A program made the position numbers and the translations under genes. 62,253 bases of DNA from AG25 sp035518815 (lineage in GTDB: Bacteria; Gemmatimonadota; Gemmatimonadetes; Gemmatimonadales; GWC2-71-9), in assembly GCA_035518815.1 (NCBI GenBank), contig DATIXG010000039.1, positions 1 through 62,253 of the forward strand, given 5' to 3'. Of this stretch, positions 47,755 to 56,101 are shown one piece after another. Position 1 is the stretch's first letter. Each line of letters opens with the position of its first letter. The notes under the pieces are model-generated. The model saw only the letters and a list, made by a program, of their open reading frames with translations, was not told the origin of the DNA and searched no databases.

Positions 47755-48854
47755 CGCAGCGCCCACGCATCTACGTCTCGGCCGGCGAACCCTCCGGCGA
47801 CGCGCATGCGGCGGCCGTGGTCACGGCGCTGCGGCGGCGGCTGGACGTAGACGTGGACGCGTTCGGGGGCCCGGCGCTCGAGGCGGCCGGAGCCAGGGTG
47901 CTCGACCGGATGGAGCAGTACTCGGTCATGGGCTTCGTGGAAGCCCTGCAGAAGCTTCCGTCCCATTTCCGGCTCCTCGGGCGGGTGCGCGAGGCCTTCC
48001 GCGCCGGCCGCTACGACCTCGCCGTGCTCGTGGACTACCCGGGCTATCACCTGCGCGCCGCCGAGGCCGCCGCCGCTGCCGGCGTCCCGGTTCTGTACTA
48101 TGTCGCGCCGCAGATGTGGGCATGGGGCTCGGGGCGCGTGCGCCGCCTCGCGTCCGTCCGGCGGCTCGCCGTGATCCTTCCGTTCGAAGAAGCGTTCTTT
48201 CGCGAGCGCGGCGTGCCGGCCACGTTCGTCGGGCATCCGCTGCGGGACCGGCCGGCGCCGCTGACGCGAGACGAAGCGCGCCGCCAGCTCGGCCTCGACG
48301 CCGACCGGCCGGTGCTCGCGGTATTCCCGGGAAGTCGCGCGCAGGAGGTGCGACGCCTCTGGCCTCCGTTTCGCGAGGCCGCCCGGCTCGTGCTTGCCCG
48401 CCGCAGCGACGTTCAGATCGTGGTTGCCGGAACGCCGCAAGGACAGTACCCGGACCTCGACGCGGCGCGGATGAGCGACTCCGTAGCGGCCTTCGCCGCC
48501 GCCGACGCCGCGCTGTGCAAAGCCGGCACCACGACGCTCGAGGCGGCGATCGCCGATGTCCCCATGGTCATCGCGTACAGCCTGCACCCCGTCTCGTTCG
48601 CCATCGCGAGCCGCCTCTTGCACGTGCCGCACGTCGGCCTCGTGAGCCTGATTGCCGGCGACCGGGTCGCGCCCGAATTCCTGCAGGGCGCCGCGACGCC
48701 CGCGGTGCTCGCCGAGGCCGTGCTCCCGCTGCTCGATCGCGACAGCGTCGCGGCCCGCCAGCAGCGCGCTGGGCTGGCCGTGGTGCGCGAGCGCCTGGGC
48801 CCGCCGGGGGCGGCCGATCGGGTAGCCGCGATTGCGGCGGAGTTGGTGGGGTGA
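47751..48854 (+). CDS. lpxB: Lipid-A-disaccharide synthase LpxB
   Basis: 367 residues from GTG 47751. GT-B (family 19) glycosyltransferase with the N-terminal start IYVSAGEPSGDAHAAAVV, YYVAPQMWAWG (residues 115-126) and the UDP-binding AVFPGSRAQEV and KAGTTTLEAAIADVPMVIAY segments. It joins 2,3-diacyl-GlcN-1-P and its UDP form into the lipid A disaccharide. Overlaps its neighbours by 4 bases on both sides. Confidence 0.95.
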   Translation: MTQRPRIYVSAGEPSGDAHAAAVVTALRRRLDVDVDAFGGPALEAAGARVLDRMEQYSVMGFVEALQKLPSHFRLLGRVREAFRAGRYDLAVLVDYPGYHLRAAEAAAAAGVPVLYYVAPQMWAWGSGRVRRLASVRRLAVILPFEEAFFRERGVPATFVGHPLRDRPAPLTRDEARRQLGLDADRPVLAVFPGSRAQEVRRLWPPFREAARLVLARRSDVQIVVAGTPQGQYPDLDAARMSDSVAAFAAADAALCKAGTTTLEAAIADVPMVIAYSLHPVSFAIASRLLHVPHVGLVSLIAGDRVAPEFLQGAATPAVLAEAVLPLLDRDSVAARQQRAGLAVVRERLGPPGAADRVAAIAAELVG

Positions 48855-49507
48855 GATTCACTTGGGCTCAGCCGCTCGTGAACCCCCTGGCGTTGCCCCT
48901 CGTGCGCTTGCTCGCTTCGACCTGGCGGTACGAGGTGACGGGATGGGCCAACGTCGAAGCGGCGCGCGCCACGGGGAGGCCGATCGTCTACGCACTGTGG
49001 CACAGCCGTCTGCTGCCGCTCATCCACAGTCGCAGAGGCGAGGGCAGGGCTATCCTGATCAGTCGCCACCGCGACGGATCGTATTTGACGGACCTGTGCG
49101 AGGGGTGGGGCTATCAGGTAGTGCGCGGCTCGAGCAAGCGGGGAGGGGCAGTGGGGCTGCTGGGCCTCATCCGCTTTCTCCAGCAGGGTAACGAGGTCGG
49201 GACGACCCCCGACGGGCCGCGGGGGCCGCGTGAGAAAGTGAAACCCGGCATCCTGGTGGCGGCGCAACACGCCAATGCGCTCGTGGTGGCCATGGGCGCT
49301 CGCCCCTCCTCCGCGTGGTGGTGGGTGCACACCTGGGACCGGTTCTGCATCCCGCGGCCGTTCGCCACGATCGAGATCCACTACAGCGCGCCGATCGCGG
49401 TGGCGGAGGGCAAGGAGGGGCTGCGCCGTGCTATCGCCGACACCGAGCGCGCGCTGCATGAGGTCACCTACGGTGAGGACGGAGGTCGAGGGACGGGGGA
49501 CGGGTGA
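48851..49507 (+). CDS. DUF374-type lysophospholipid acyltransferase
   Basis: 218 residues from GTG 48851; a longer upstream frame is antisense-like to lpxB. The YALWHSRLLPLI segment has the acyltransferase His, and GTTPDGPRGPREKVKPG is the DUF374 catalytic region. Such genes sit in lpx operons of many diderms, where they may replace LpxL-type late acylation of lipid A. The N-terminus has one hydrophobic stretch for membrane association. Overlaps lpxB and lpxK by 4 bases. Confidence 0.85.
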   Translation: MRFTWAQPLVNPLALPLVRLLASTWRYEVTGWANVEAARATGRPIVYALWHSRLLPLIHSRRGEGRAILISRHRDGSYLTDLCEGWGYQVVRGSSKRGGAVGLLGLIRFLQQGNEVGTTPDGPRGPREKVKPGILVAAQHANALVVAMGARPSSAWWWVHTWDRFCIPRPFATIEIHYSAPIAVAEGKEGLRRAIADTERALHEVTYGEDGGRGTGDG

Positions 49508-50544
49508 ACGGCGCGAGCGTCGTCCAGTGGCTGTGGGGCGGCACGTCGGGCGCCAGGCTGGCGCGCCTGCCGCTCATTCCGCTCGCGTTCGTGTACGGCG
49601 GCACGATGCGGGTGCGGGCCTCCGCGTACCGGCACGGGTGGCTCGCGACGGCGCGCTTGCCTCTGCCCAGCGTGGCGGTGGGCAATCTGTCGGTCGGCGG
49701 AGCGGGGAAGACGCCCCTCGCGGCCTGGATCGCTGCACGCTTCGCCGACCGGGGCATCAAGCCGGGGATCCTGCTCCGCGGGTATGGCGCCGATGAGCCG
49801 TTGGTGCTGGCCCGCCTCGTTCCGGGCGCCGTCGTGGTGACGGACCCGGACCGGATGGCGGGCGCGGCCCGCGCGCGCGCCGCCGGCGCCGGCGTGCTGG
49901 TGCTGGACGACGCATTTCAGCACCTGCGCGTGACGCGGGATCTGAACATCGCCGTGGTGAGCGCCGAGAGCGCTGAGGCGGCGCCGTGGACCCTCCCTGC
50001 GGGTCCGTGGCGCGAGAGCCGGCATGCGCTGGGCCGGGCGGACTGGCTGGTCGTGACGCGGAAACGGTCGTCGCCCGATGCGGCGGCCGCGTTGGTCGAA
50101 CGCCTCAGCGCGGGCCGACGAGAGTTGCCGCTCTCCGTCGCTCACCTGGCCCTGGCGGGCTTCGAGGGCATGCAAACGGGCGAGGCGCATCCGCTCGGTG
50201 TCATCGCCGGGGGGCGCGTGCTGGCGGCGGCCGGCATTGCCGACCCGGCCAGCTTTGCGGCCCAGTTGGCCGCGCAGGGCGCGAGCGTGCAACTCATGGC
50301 GTACCAGGACCATCACGCCTACACGGCAGCGGACGTCGGCGCGCTCGTGCGGGCGGGGGCAAGCGCCGATTATGTTGTAGTCACCGAAAAGGACGCGGTC
50401 AAACTGCGCCACCTCTGGCCCCGCGACACGCCCGAGCCTCTCGTCGCCCAACTGCACGTGTCCTGGGAGCGCAACGGGGCCCTCCTGGAGCGGGCGCTCG
50501 ACGCCGCGGGCGCGCGCGAACCGCTGCCCCGATCATCAGAATGA
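49504..50544 (+). CDS. lpxK: Tetraacyldisaccharide 4'-kinase LpxK
   Basis: 346 residues from GTG 49504. The P-loop VGNLSVGGAGKTPL puts GGAGKT at residues 65-70. DDAFQHLRVTRDLNIAVV (around residue 138) is the LpxK Walker-B/DGFQH-like region; D-A-F-Q-H stands in place of the usual D-G-F-Q-H. It phosphorylates the 4' position of the lipid A disaccharide, using the N-terminal membrane helix to reach its lipid substrate. A 4-base overlap joins it to gdh. Confidence 0.93.
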   Translation: MNGASVVQWLWGGTSGARLARLPLIPLAFVYGGTMRVRASAYRHGWLATARLPLPSVAVGNLSVGGAGKTPLAAWIAARFADRGIKPGILLRGYGADEPLVLARLVPGAVVVTDPDRMAGAARARAAGAGVLVLDDAFQHLRVTRDLNIAVVSAESAEAAPWTLPAGPWRESRHALGRADWLVVTRKRSSPDAAAALVERLSAGRRELPLSVAHLALAGFEGMQTGEAHPLGVIAGGRVLAAAGIADPASFAAQLAAQGASVQLMAYQDHHAYTAADVGALVRAGASADYVVVTEKDAVKLRHLWPRDTPEPLVAQLHVSWERNGALLERALDAAGAREPLPRSSE

Positions 50545-51854
50545 GCGACCCAGCGATCAAGTCGGATCCGCACCACGCCCTGATTCGCCCGGACAAGGAC
50601 ACGTTTCTCGCCGAGCAGAATCCCTTCGAATCGATGATGGAGCGGTTCGATCACGCCGCCAAGCTGCTCGCGCTCGATGCTGGTCTCTACAAGGTCCTTC
50701 GCAATCCCGAGAAGCAGGTGATCGTTTCTGTACCGGTGGTGCGCGACAACGGGGAGCTCGAGGTCTACAAGGGATATCGGGTCCTCTACAACACGTCGCG
50801 CGGGCCGGCCAAGGGCGGCATCCGCTTTGACCTGAACGTGACGCTCGAAGAGGTAACGGCCCTCGCTGCGTGGATGACCTGGAAGTGTGCGGTGGTGAAC
50901 ATCCCCTTTGGGGGATCCAAGGGCGGGGTGGTGTGCGATCCGGCCTCGATGTCGATGGGGGAGCTGGAGCGGCTGACCCGGCGCTACACCGCGAGCATCA
51001 TCGAGCTGCTCGGTCCCGATTCCGACGTGCCGGCTCCCGATGTCAACACCAACGAGCGCGTGATGGCCTGGATCATGGACACGTACTCGATGCACCACCG
51101 GCACACCGTGACAGCCGTGGTGACGGGGAAGCCCGTGGCGATGGGCGGCTCGCTGGGTCGGCGCGAAGCGACGGGGCGTGGGTGCATGATCGCGACGCGC
51201 GCGGCGCTGGCGCGGCTCGGCCGCTCGTTGGCGGGCGCGCGGGTCGTGGTCCAGGGGTTCGGCAACGTCGGGTCGGTCGCCGCGGACCTCCTGGCCAAGG
51301 CCGGCGCGTCGATCATCGGCGTGTCGGACAAGACCGCAGGCGTGCACGACGCGAAGGGGCTCGACATTGCTGACCTGGTGGCCTGGGTGGGCCAGCACCG
51401 CCAGATCGCCGGCTATCCGCGCGGCGAGCCCATCGGCAACGAGGAGTTGCTCACCCTCGACTGCGACGTGCTCGTGCCGGCGGCCACGGAGAATGTGATC
51501 ACGAGCAAGAACGCGCCTCTCATCAAGGCCAAGGTGGTCTGCGAAGGGGCGAATGGTCCCACGACGGCCGCCGCGGACGACATCCTCGAGCGGCAGGGCG
51601 TGTTCGTGGTGCCCGACATCCTCGCGAACGCGGGTGGCGTGACGGTGAGCTACTTCGAGTGGGTACAGGACCGCGGCGGCTACTTCTGGGACGAGGCCAC
51701 GGTGAACCAGCGCCTCGAGAGCATCATGACGCGATCGTTCGCCGAGGTGATGGCGATGGCCGACCGCTACAAGGTGAGCCCGCGGATCGCGTGCTACATG
51801 CTCGCGGTGGACCGCGTGGCCGCCATGCATCGGCTGCGCGGCATCTATGCGTGA
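50541..51854 (+). CDS. gdhA: Glutamate dehydrogenase, Glu/Leu/Phe/Val family
   Basis: 437 residues from ATG 50541. The substrate-binding half has SRGPAKGGIRFDLNVTLEEV and MTWKCAVVNIPFGGSKGGV with the catalytic Lys and adjacent Lys residues; the NAD(P) half has the GFGNVGSVAA dinucleotide motif. It interconverts 2-oxoglutarate plus ammonia and glutamate. It ends with its TGA overlapping the ATG of rlmH. Its location between lpxK and rlmH joins nitrogen metabolism to the envelope cluster only through transcription. Confidence 0.95.
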   Translation: MSDPAIKSDPHHALIRPDKDTFLAEQNPFESMMERFDHAAKLLALDAGLYKVLRNPEKQVIVSVPVVRDNGELEVYKGYRVLYNTSRGPAKGGIRFDLNVTLEEVTALAAWMTWKCAVVNIPFGGSKGGVVCDPASMSMGELERLTRRYTASIIELLGPDSDVPAPDVNTNERVMAWIMDTYSMHHRHTVTAVVTGKPVAMGGSLGRREATGRGCMIATRAALARLGRSLAGARVVVQGFGNVGSVAADLLAKAGASIIGVSDKTAGVHDAKGLDIADLVAWVGQHRQIAGYPRGEPIGNEELLTLDCDVLVPAATENVITSKNAPLIKAKVVCEGANGPTTAAADDILERQGVFVVPDILANAGGVTVSYFEWVQDRGGYFWDEATVNQRLESIMTRSFAEVMAMADRYKVSPRIACYMLAVDRVAAMHRLRGIYA

Positions 51855-52279
51855 TGCGCTACCGCTTGGTGGCCGTGGGGCGGATGAAGGACGCCGCGCT
51901 CCGCGCGGCATGCGACGGGTACCTCGACCGCCTGCAGCACTACGCGCGGGTTGAGGAGCGGGAAGTGAAGGACGAGGCGCGGATCCTCGATGCGGTGGCG
52001 GAGGATTCGCGCCTCGTGGCGTTGTCGCGCGGAGGCGAGCCGTGGACCTCCGCGGAGCTGGCGGAGTGGACGGCGCGCTGGGAACGAGACGCCCGCGATG
52101 TCACGTTCGCGATCGGAGGGGCGAACACGTTGCCCGACGCGGTCCTCGGCAAGGCGGAGCGGATCTGGAGCCTGTCGCGCATGACGTTTCCTCACGAGGT
52201 GGCGCGCGTGCTGGTGTGCGAGCAGCTGTACCGCGCCCATACCATCCGGCGGGGAGAGCCGTACCATCGCGGGCCCTGA
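51854..52279 (+). CDS. rlmH: 23S rRNA pseudouridine-1915 methyltransferase RlmH
   Basis: 141 residues from the ATG at 51854, sharing one base with the gdh stop. SPOUT-fold protein with FAIGGANTLPDAVLGKAERIWSLSRMTFPHEVARVLVCEQLYRA and the C-terminal RGEPYHRG, the RlmH signature. Family members are about 155 residues, so this copy is slightly shorter. It methylates pseudouridine 1915 in helix 69 of 23S rRNA using SAM. Confidence 0.93.
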   Translation: MRYRLVAVGRMKDAALRAACDGYLDRLQHYARVEEREVKDEARILDAVAEDSRLVALSRGGEPWTSAELAEWTARWERDARDVTFAIGGANTLPDAVLGKAERIWSLSRMTFPHEVARVLVCEQLYRAHTIRRGEPYHRGP

Positions 52280-52343
52280 GCTTGCACCCCGCGACCGCGC
52301 CGGGCTGCTGGCGCTGGCGCGCGGCGCGCTTGCGGCGCACCTG

Positions 52344-52832
52344 TTGGGCGAAGGCCGCGCGACGGCGGGCTCCGGCGCGCCGGCGCCCGCTGCGGGCGTC
52401 GCCCGCGGGGCATTCGTGACCCTGATGGCCGGGGGCGATCTGCGGGGCTGCGTGGGCCAGGTGCGCGCGAATCGACCGCTGGCCGAGCTGGTGTGCGAGC
52501 TCGCAGTGGCCGCCGCACGGGACGACGAGCGGTTCGCGCCCATCACTCGGGAGGAGCTGATTACGGTCCGCATCGAGATATCGGTTCTTACGAAGCCCGC
52601 GCTGCTCCGTCCGGTGGCTCTGGAGCGGATCGCGATCGGGCGGGACGGCCTCATGGTGCGTCGCGGGCCGGCGTCCGGTCTCCTGCTGCCGCAGGTCGCG
52701 CCGGAGCACGGCTGGCGCGCGGAGGTGTTCCTGGCCGCGACCTGCTGCAAAGCGGGGCTCGCGCCCGATGCGTGGCGGGATCCGGCCACGGAGGTGTTCG
52801 CGTTTCAGGCGGAGATATTCGGGGAAGCGTGA
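52344..52832 (+). CDS. AMMECR1-domain protein
   Basis: 162 residues from the first usable start, a TTG. The AMMECR1 pattern FVTLMAGGDLRGCVGQVRANRPLAELV...AARDDERFAPI is clear, as is a C-terminal region of the family. The homologous N-terminal helix (LLALARGALAAHL) is encoded upstream of this TTG, as far back as about 52296, but contains no ATG, GTG or TTG. The true start may be a near-cognate codon after the rlmH stop. AMMECR1 proteins often associate with MEMO1 and radical SAM partners, but no such partner is adjacent. The function is not known. Confidence 0.8.
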   Translation: MGEGRATAGSGAPAPAAGVARGAFVTLMAGGDLRGCVGQVRANRPLAELVCELAVAAARDDERFAPITREELITVRIEISVLTKPALLRPVALERIAIGRDGLMVRRGPASGLLLPQVAPEHGWRAEVFLAATCCKAGLAPDAWRDPATEVFAFQAEIFGEA

Positions 52833-54259
52833 TGCCGAGGATCGTGAGCACCCCCATCGCGCCCCTGGTGCTGCCGGAGCGCGGCCTGGCTCCCCGGGTC
52901 GTGGCACCGGAGGTCGTGGCTGCGGCGCTTCCGGGGCCGGGGCGGGAGCGTCTGGCCAAGGGACCCGTCCTGGTCGTCACGACCGGTCAGCAGCCGGGCC
53001 TGTTCACCGGCCCTCTCTACACGATCTACAAAGCGCTCTCGGCCGTCGCGCTCGCGCGCCGGCTCGAGCGGGCGTGGAATACTCCGGTCGTACCCGTGTT
53101 CTGGGTTGCGGGGGACGACCACGACTTCGCCGAAGCAAATCATGCCTGGGTGCTCGATACCGAAGGCGAGCCGGTGGAGATCCGGCTGCGGGAGCGGGCG
53201 GCGGACGCCCCCCTCGTGCCCCTGGCCCGCGAGCCCTCCGGGCCGGAGGTCGGCGCGGCGCTCGAGCGGCTACGGTCCGCGACTCCCGACACGGAGTTCA
53301 AGGCCTCGGTCCTCGCATGGCTCGAGGCTGCGTACCGCGCCGACGCGACGCTGGCGGACGCGTGCGCGGAGGCGCTGCAGGCCCTCCTTGGCGCGACCGG
53401 GCTGGTGGTGCTGCGCGCTCACGATCCGGCGCTCAAGCGGGTCGCCGCACCGTGGGTGTTGCGCGGGTTGTCCATCACGTTGCCCGACGGCCACACGCCG
53501 GTCATGGTGGACGCGGGCCTCGGGCGGGACCGGCTCCGTCCTGATGGGAAGGGGGACGCGTTTGTCACGCGCCGCAGCGGCGAGCGCTTCACGCGGTCGA
53601 TGCTTGAGGGAATGGCGCGGGACCACCCCGAGCGCCTGTCGCCCAACGTGCTGCTGCGTCCGGTCGTCGAAGCGGCGCTATTCCCCACAGTCGCCTACGT
53701 GGGGGGGCCGGCGGAGCTCGGATATCTTCCGCAAGCCGCGCCCCTCTACGAGGCCCTCGGTGTGGCGCGGCAGGCGGCCGTGCCGCGCTGGTCCGGCGTC
53801 TTGATCGACGCGAAGGTAGACAAGCTGATCGCGAAACACGGGCTGACGCTCGCCGATCTGGATGGCCAGGAGGGGGCGCTCGAGGCGCGGCTCGTGCGCG
53901 AGGCCCTGCCCCCAGAAGCCGAGGCTCGGTTCGCAGAGCTGCGGCGCGTGCTCGAGGAGCAATTCGAGCGCCTGGGGGAAGCCGTGGCAAAGGTCGATCC
54001 CACGCTCGCGCGACCGATCCAGTCGTCGAAAAACAACGCCCTCGCCGGCACTCAGGAGATCGAGAAGAAGCTGCTGGCGACGCTCAAACGGGAGAACGAG
54101 ACGCTCGTGCGGAAGGTGTCCCGCGCCCGCGCCGCCGTGTTCCCACACGGCGAACCGCAGGAACGTGTGCTCACCCTCGCGTCCTTCGCGATTCGGTACG
54201 GCCCGACGCTCGTGGCCGAATTGGAGCTGGAGGTGGCGCGGTGGGCGGACCCCTCGTAG
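52832..54259 (+). CDS. bshC: Putative cysteine ligase BshC (bacillithiol synthesis)
   Basis: 475 residues, with the ATG overlapping the AMMECR1 stop. The BshC core is recognisable: VVTTGQQPGLFTGPLYTIYKALSAVALARRLE, PVFWVAGDDHDFAEANH and the C-terminal coiled coil (EARFAELRRVLEEQFERLGEAVAK). Firmicute BshC is about 540 residues, so this one is shorter. It is thought to add cysteine to glucosaminyl-malate, the last step to bacillithiol. BshA and BshB are not in the window. Presence here predicts bacillithiol as a main thiol in an LPS-producing cell. Confidence 0.88.
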   Translation: MPRIVSTPIAPLVLPERGLAPRVVAPEVVAAALPGPGRERLAKGPVLVVTTGQQPGLFTGPLYTIYKALSAVALARRLERAWNTPVVPVFWVAGDDHDFAEANHAWVLDTEGEPVEIRLRERAADAPLVPLAREPSGPEVGAALERLRSATPDTEFKASVLAWLEAAYRADATLADACAEALQALLGATGLVVLRAHDPALKRVAAPWVLRGLSITLPDGHTPVMVDAGLGRDRLRPDGKGDAFVTRRSGERFTRSMLEGMARDHPERLSPNVLLRPVVEAALFPTVAYVGGPAELGYLPQAAPLYEALGVARQAAVPRWSGVLIDAKVDKLIAKHGLTLADLDGQEGALEARLVREALPPEAEARFAELRRVLEEQFERLGEAVAKVDPTLARPIQSSKNNALAGTQEIEKKLLATLKRENETLVRKVSRARAAVFPHGEPQERVLTLASFAIRYGPTLVAELELEVARWADPS

Positions 54260-54269
54260 AATCCGTCGC

Positions 54270-54533
54270 ATGTGGCTCTTCGCGATAATCCTGCTCGTGG
54301 CTCTCATGATTCCCATCGTGGCCATCCTGGTGGATTCGCCGCTGGGCCGCTCCATCGCGGGGCGACTGGAGGGTCGCCGCAGCGGCAATGATGGCGACGT
54401 CCAGGCCCTCGAGCGCCGGATGGCGGTCCTCGAGAGCGAGGTGGAAGACCTCACTCGCTCGGTCGGTGGCATGCGGGACGAGCTGCAGTTCATGCAGCGC
54501 CTGCTGGAAGACCCCAACAGGAAGCGATCCTGA
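54270..54533 (+). CDS. Small membrane-anchored coiled-coil protein
   Basis: 87 residues from ATG 54270, 10 bases after bshC. A membrane helix (WLFAIILLVALMIPIVAILV, residues 2-21) is followed by a charged region and a coiled coil (VQALERRMAVLESEVEDLTRSV). Short proteins of this type are found beside envelope genes and may act as cell-surface or division scaffolds. The murJ gene begins near its end. Confidence 0.6.
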   Translation: MWLFAIILLVALMIPIVAILVDSPLGRSIAGRLEGRRSGNDGDVQALERRMAVLESEVEDLTRSVGGMRDELQFMQRLLEDPNRKRS

Positions 54534-54556
54534 CAAACAGCGGCGGCGGGCGCCAT

Positions 54557-56101
54557 GTGGCGCAGGTCGCCGCCGGCATCCTGGTCACACGCGTGCTCGG
54601 CTACGTACGGGAGCGCGTGTTCGCCTTCTATTTCGGTAACACCAGCGTCGCCGCGGATGCCTTCCGCGCCGCCCTGCGCATCCCCAACGCGATCCGCAAC
54701 CTGCTGGGTGAAGGCACGCTCTCCGCGTCGTTCATCCCGGTCTATGCAGCCATGCGGCAGCGGCCGGACGGGGGGAAGGCCGCGCGGGCCGTGGCCGGGG
54801 CCGTGCTCGGCCTGCTGCTCCTCGCCACCGGAATCCTGTCGCTCCTGGGTATCGCGTTTGCGCCCGCCATCACGACGCTCATTGCGAAGGGGTTCGACCC
54901 GGCGCGGCGCGACCTGACCATCACGCTCGTGCGCCTCCTGTTTCCCATGACGGGCCTGATGGTGGTCTCCGCGTGGTGCCTCGGGATTCTCAACACGCAC
55001 CGCCGCTTCTTCCTTCCATACGCGGCCCCGGCCCTGTGGAACGTGGCGGGGATCGTGGCCATGGTGGCGGCCGGCACGTGGTTCGCCGCGCCCGGGCTGC
55101 CGCTGGCCGAGCAGCTGCACCGGCTGGCGCTCGCGCTGGCCTGGGGCACCGTCGCGGGCGCCGTGCTCCAGGTCGCTATCCAGCTCCCGGCCTGCTGGCG
55201 CCTGCTGCAGGGGATTGATCTCCACCTGAGCATGGCGGTCGACGGTGTGCGGGACGTGATCGTGGCCTGGGGCCCACTGGTCATCGGCGCCGGGGTCGCC
55301 CAGCTGTCCGGGTTCGTCGATACGGTGCTCGGATCGTTCGCGGGCCCCGGGGGGGTCTCGGCGCTGGGTTACGCCCAGCTGGTTCAGGTCCTGCCGATCA
55401 GCTTGTTCGGCGTCTCGGTAGCGGCCGTGGCGCTGCCCGATCTGGCGCGCGACGCCCTGACGGCGACTCCGAACGAGCAGCTTCGCGGCCGCCTGGCCGT
55501 CGCGTTTCGCCGCATCGTGTTCTTCGTGCTCCCCTCGGCGTTCGCGTTCGCGGCGCTCGGGCCGGTGATCATCGGGGCGCTATTCCAGACGGGCCGGTTC
55601 ACGGCGGACGACACAGCGCTCGTCGGCGGGGTGCTCGCGGCCTACGGCGTGGGCCTCGTGGGACAAGCGTGCGTCAAGTTATTCGCATCGGGGTTCTACG
55701 CCCTCCGTGATACGCGAACGCCGGTGATGATCGCGACGACGTCCCTGGTCATTTCTACGGGCCTGTCGGTGATGTTCATGCAATGGTACGGACCCGCGGG
55801 GATCGCGCTGGGGTCGTCCGTGGGATCCACATTCAATGTCGTGCTCCATCTGCGCGACCTCGATCGGCGCATCGGCGCCGTGCTGCGGTTGCCGGACTGG
55901 CGGGCGGCGCTCGCGAGCGCAGCGGCCGCGGCGGCGGCCGCGGGGGGCGGGGTCGTCGCGGCCCGTGGCGCGGCGGGGCATGGGGCAGGGGCGGTGCCCG
56001 CGGCCTTGATCGCGCTTGCTACCTTTGGCGTGATGTACCTCGCCATCACGCTGGCGCTGCGCCATCCCGACGCCCTCCGGCTGTGGAAACTGGGTCGCTG
56101 A
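54557..56101 (+). CDS. murJ: Lipid II flippase MurJ
   Basis: 514 residues from a GTG at 54557, beginning AQVAAGILVTRVLGYVRERVFAFYFG, where family members have an initial Arg-rich amphipathic stretch. The MVF/MOP fold has about 14 helices. A CTG at 54530 overlaps the preceding TGA and would add nine residues; the GTG gives a more typical N-terminus. It moves lipid II across the inner membrane for peptidoglycan synthesis. It ends within the start of uvrC. Confidence 0.9.
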   Translation: MAQVAAGILVTRVLGYVRERVFAFYFGNTSVAADAFRAALRIPNAIRNLLGEGTLSASFIPVYAAMRQRPDGGKAARAVAGAVLGLLLLATGILSLLGIAFAPAITTLIAKGFDPARRDLTITLVRLLFPMTGLMVVSAWCLGILNTHRRFFLPYAAPALWNVAGIVAMVAAGTWFAAPGLPLAEQLHRLALALAWGTVAGAVLQVAIQLPACWRLLQGIDLHLSMAVDGVRDVIVAWGPLVIGAGVAQLSGFVDTVLGSFAGPGGVSALGYAQLVQVLPISLFGVSVAAVALPDLARDALTATPNEQLRGRLAVAFRRIVFFVLPSAFAFAALGPVIIGALFQTGRFTADDTALVGGVLAAYGVGLVGQACVKLFASGFYALRDTRTPVMIATTSLVISTGLSVMFMQWYGPAGIALGSSVGSTFNVVLHLRDLDRRIGAVLRLPDWRAALASAAAAAAAAGGGVVAARGAAGHGAGAVPAALIALATFGVMYLAITLALRHPDALRLWKLGR

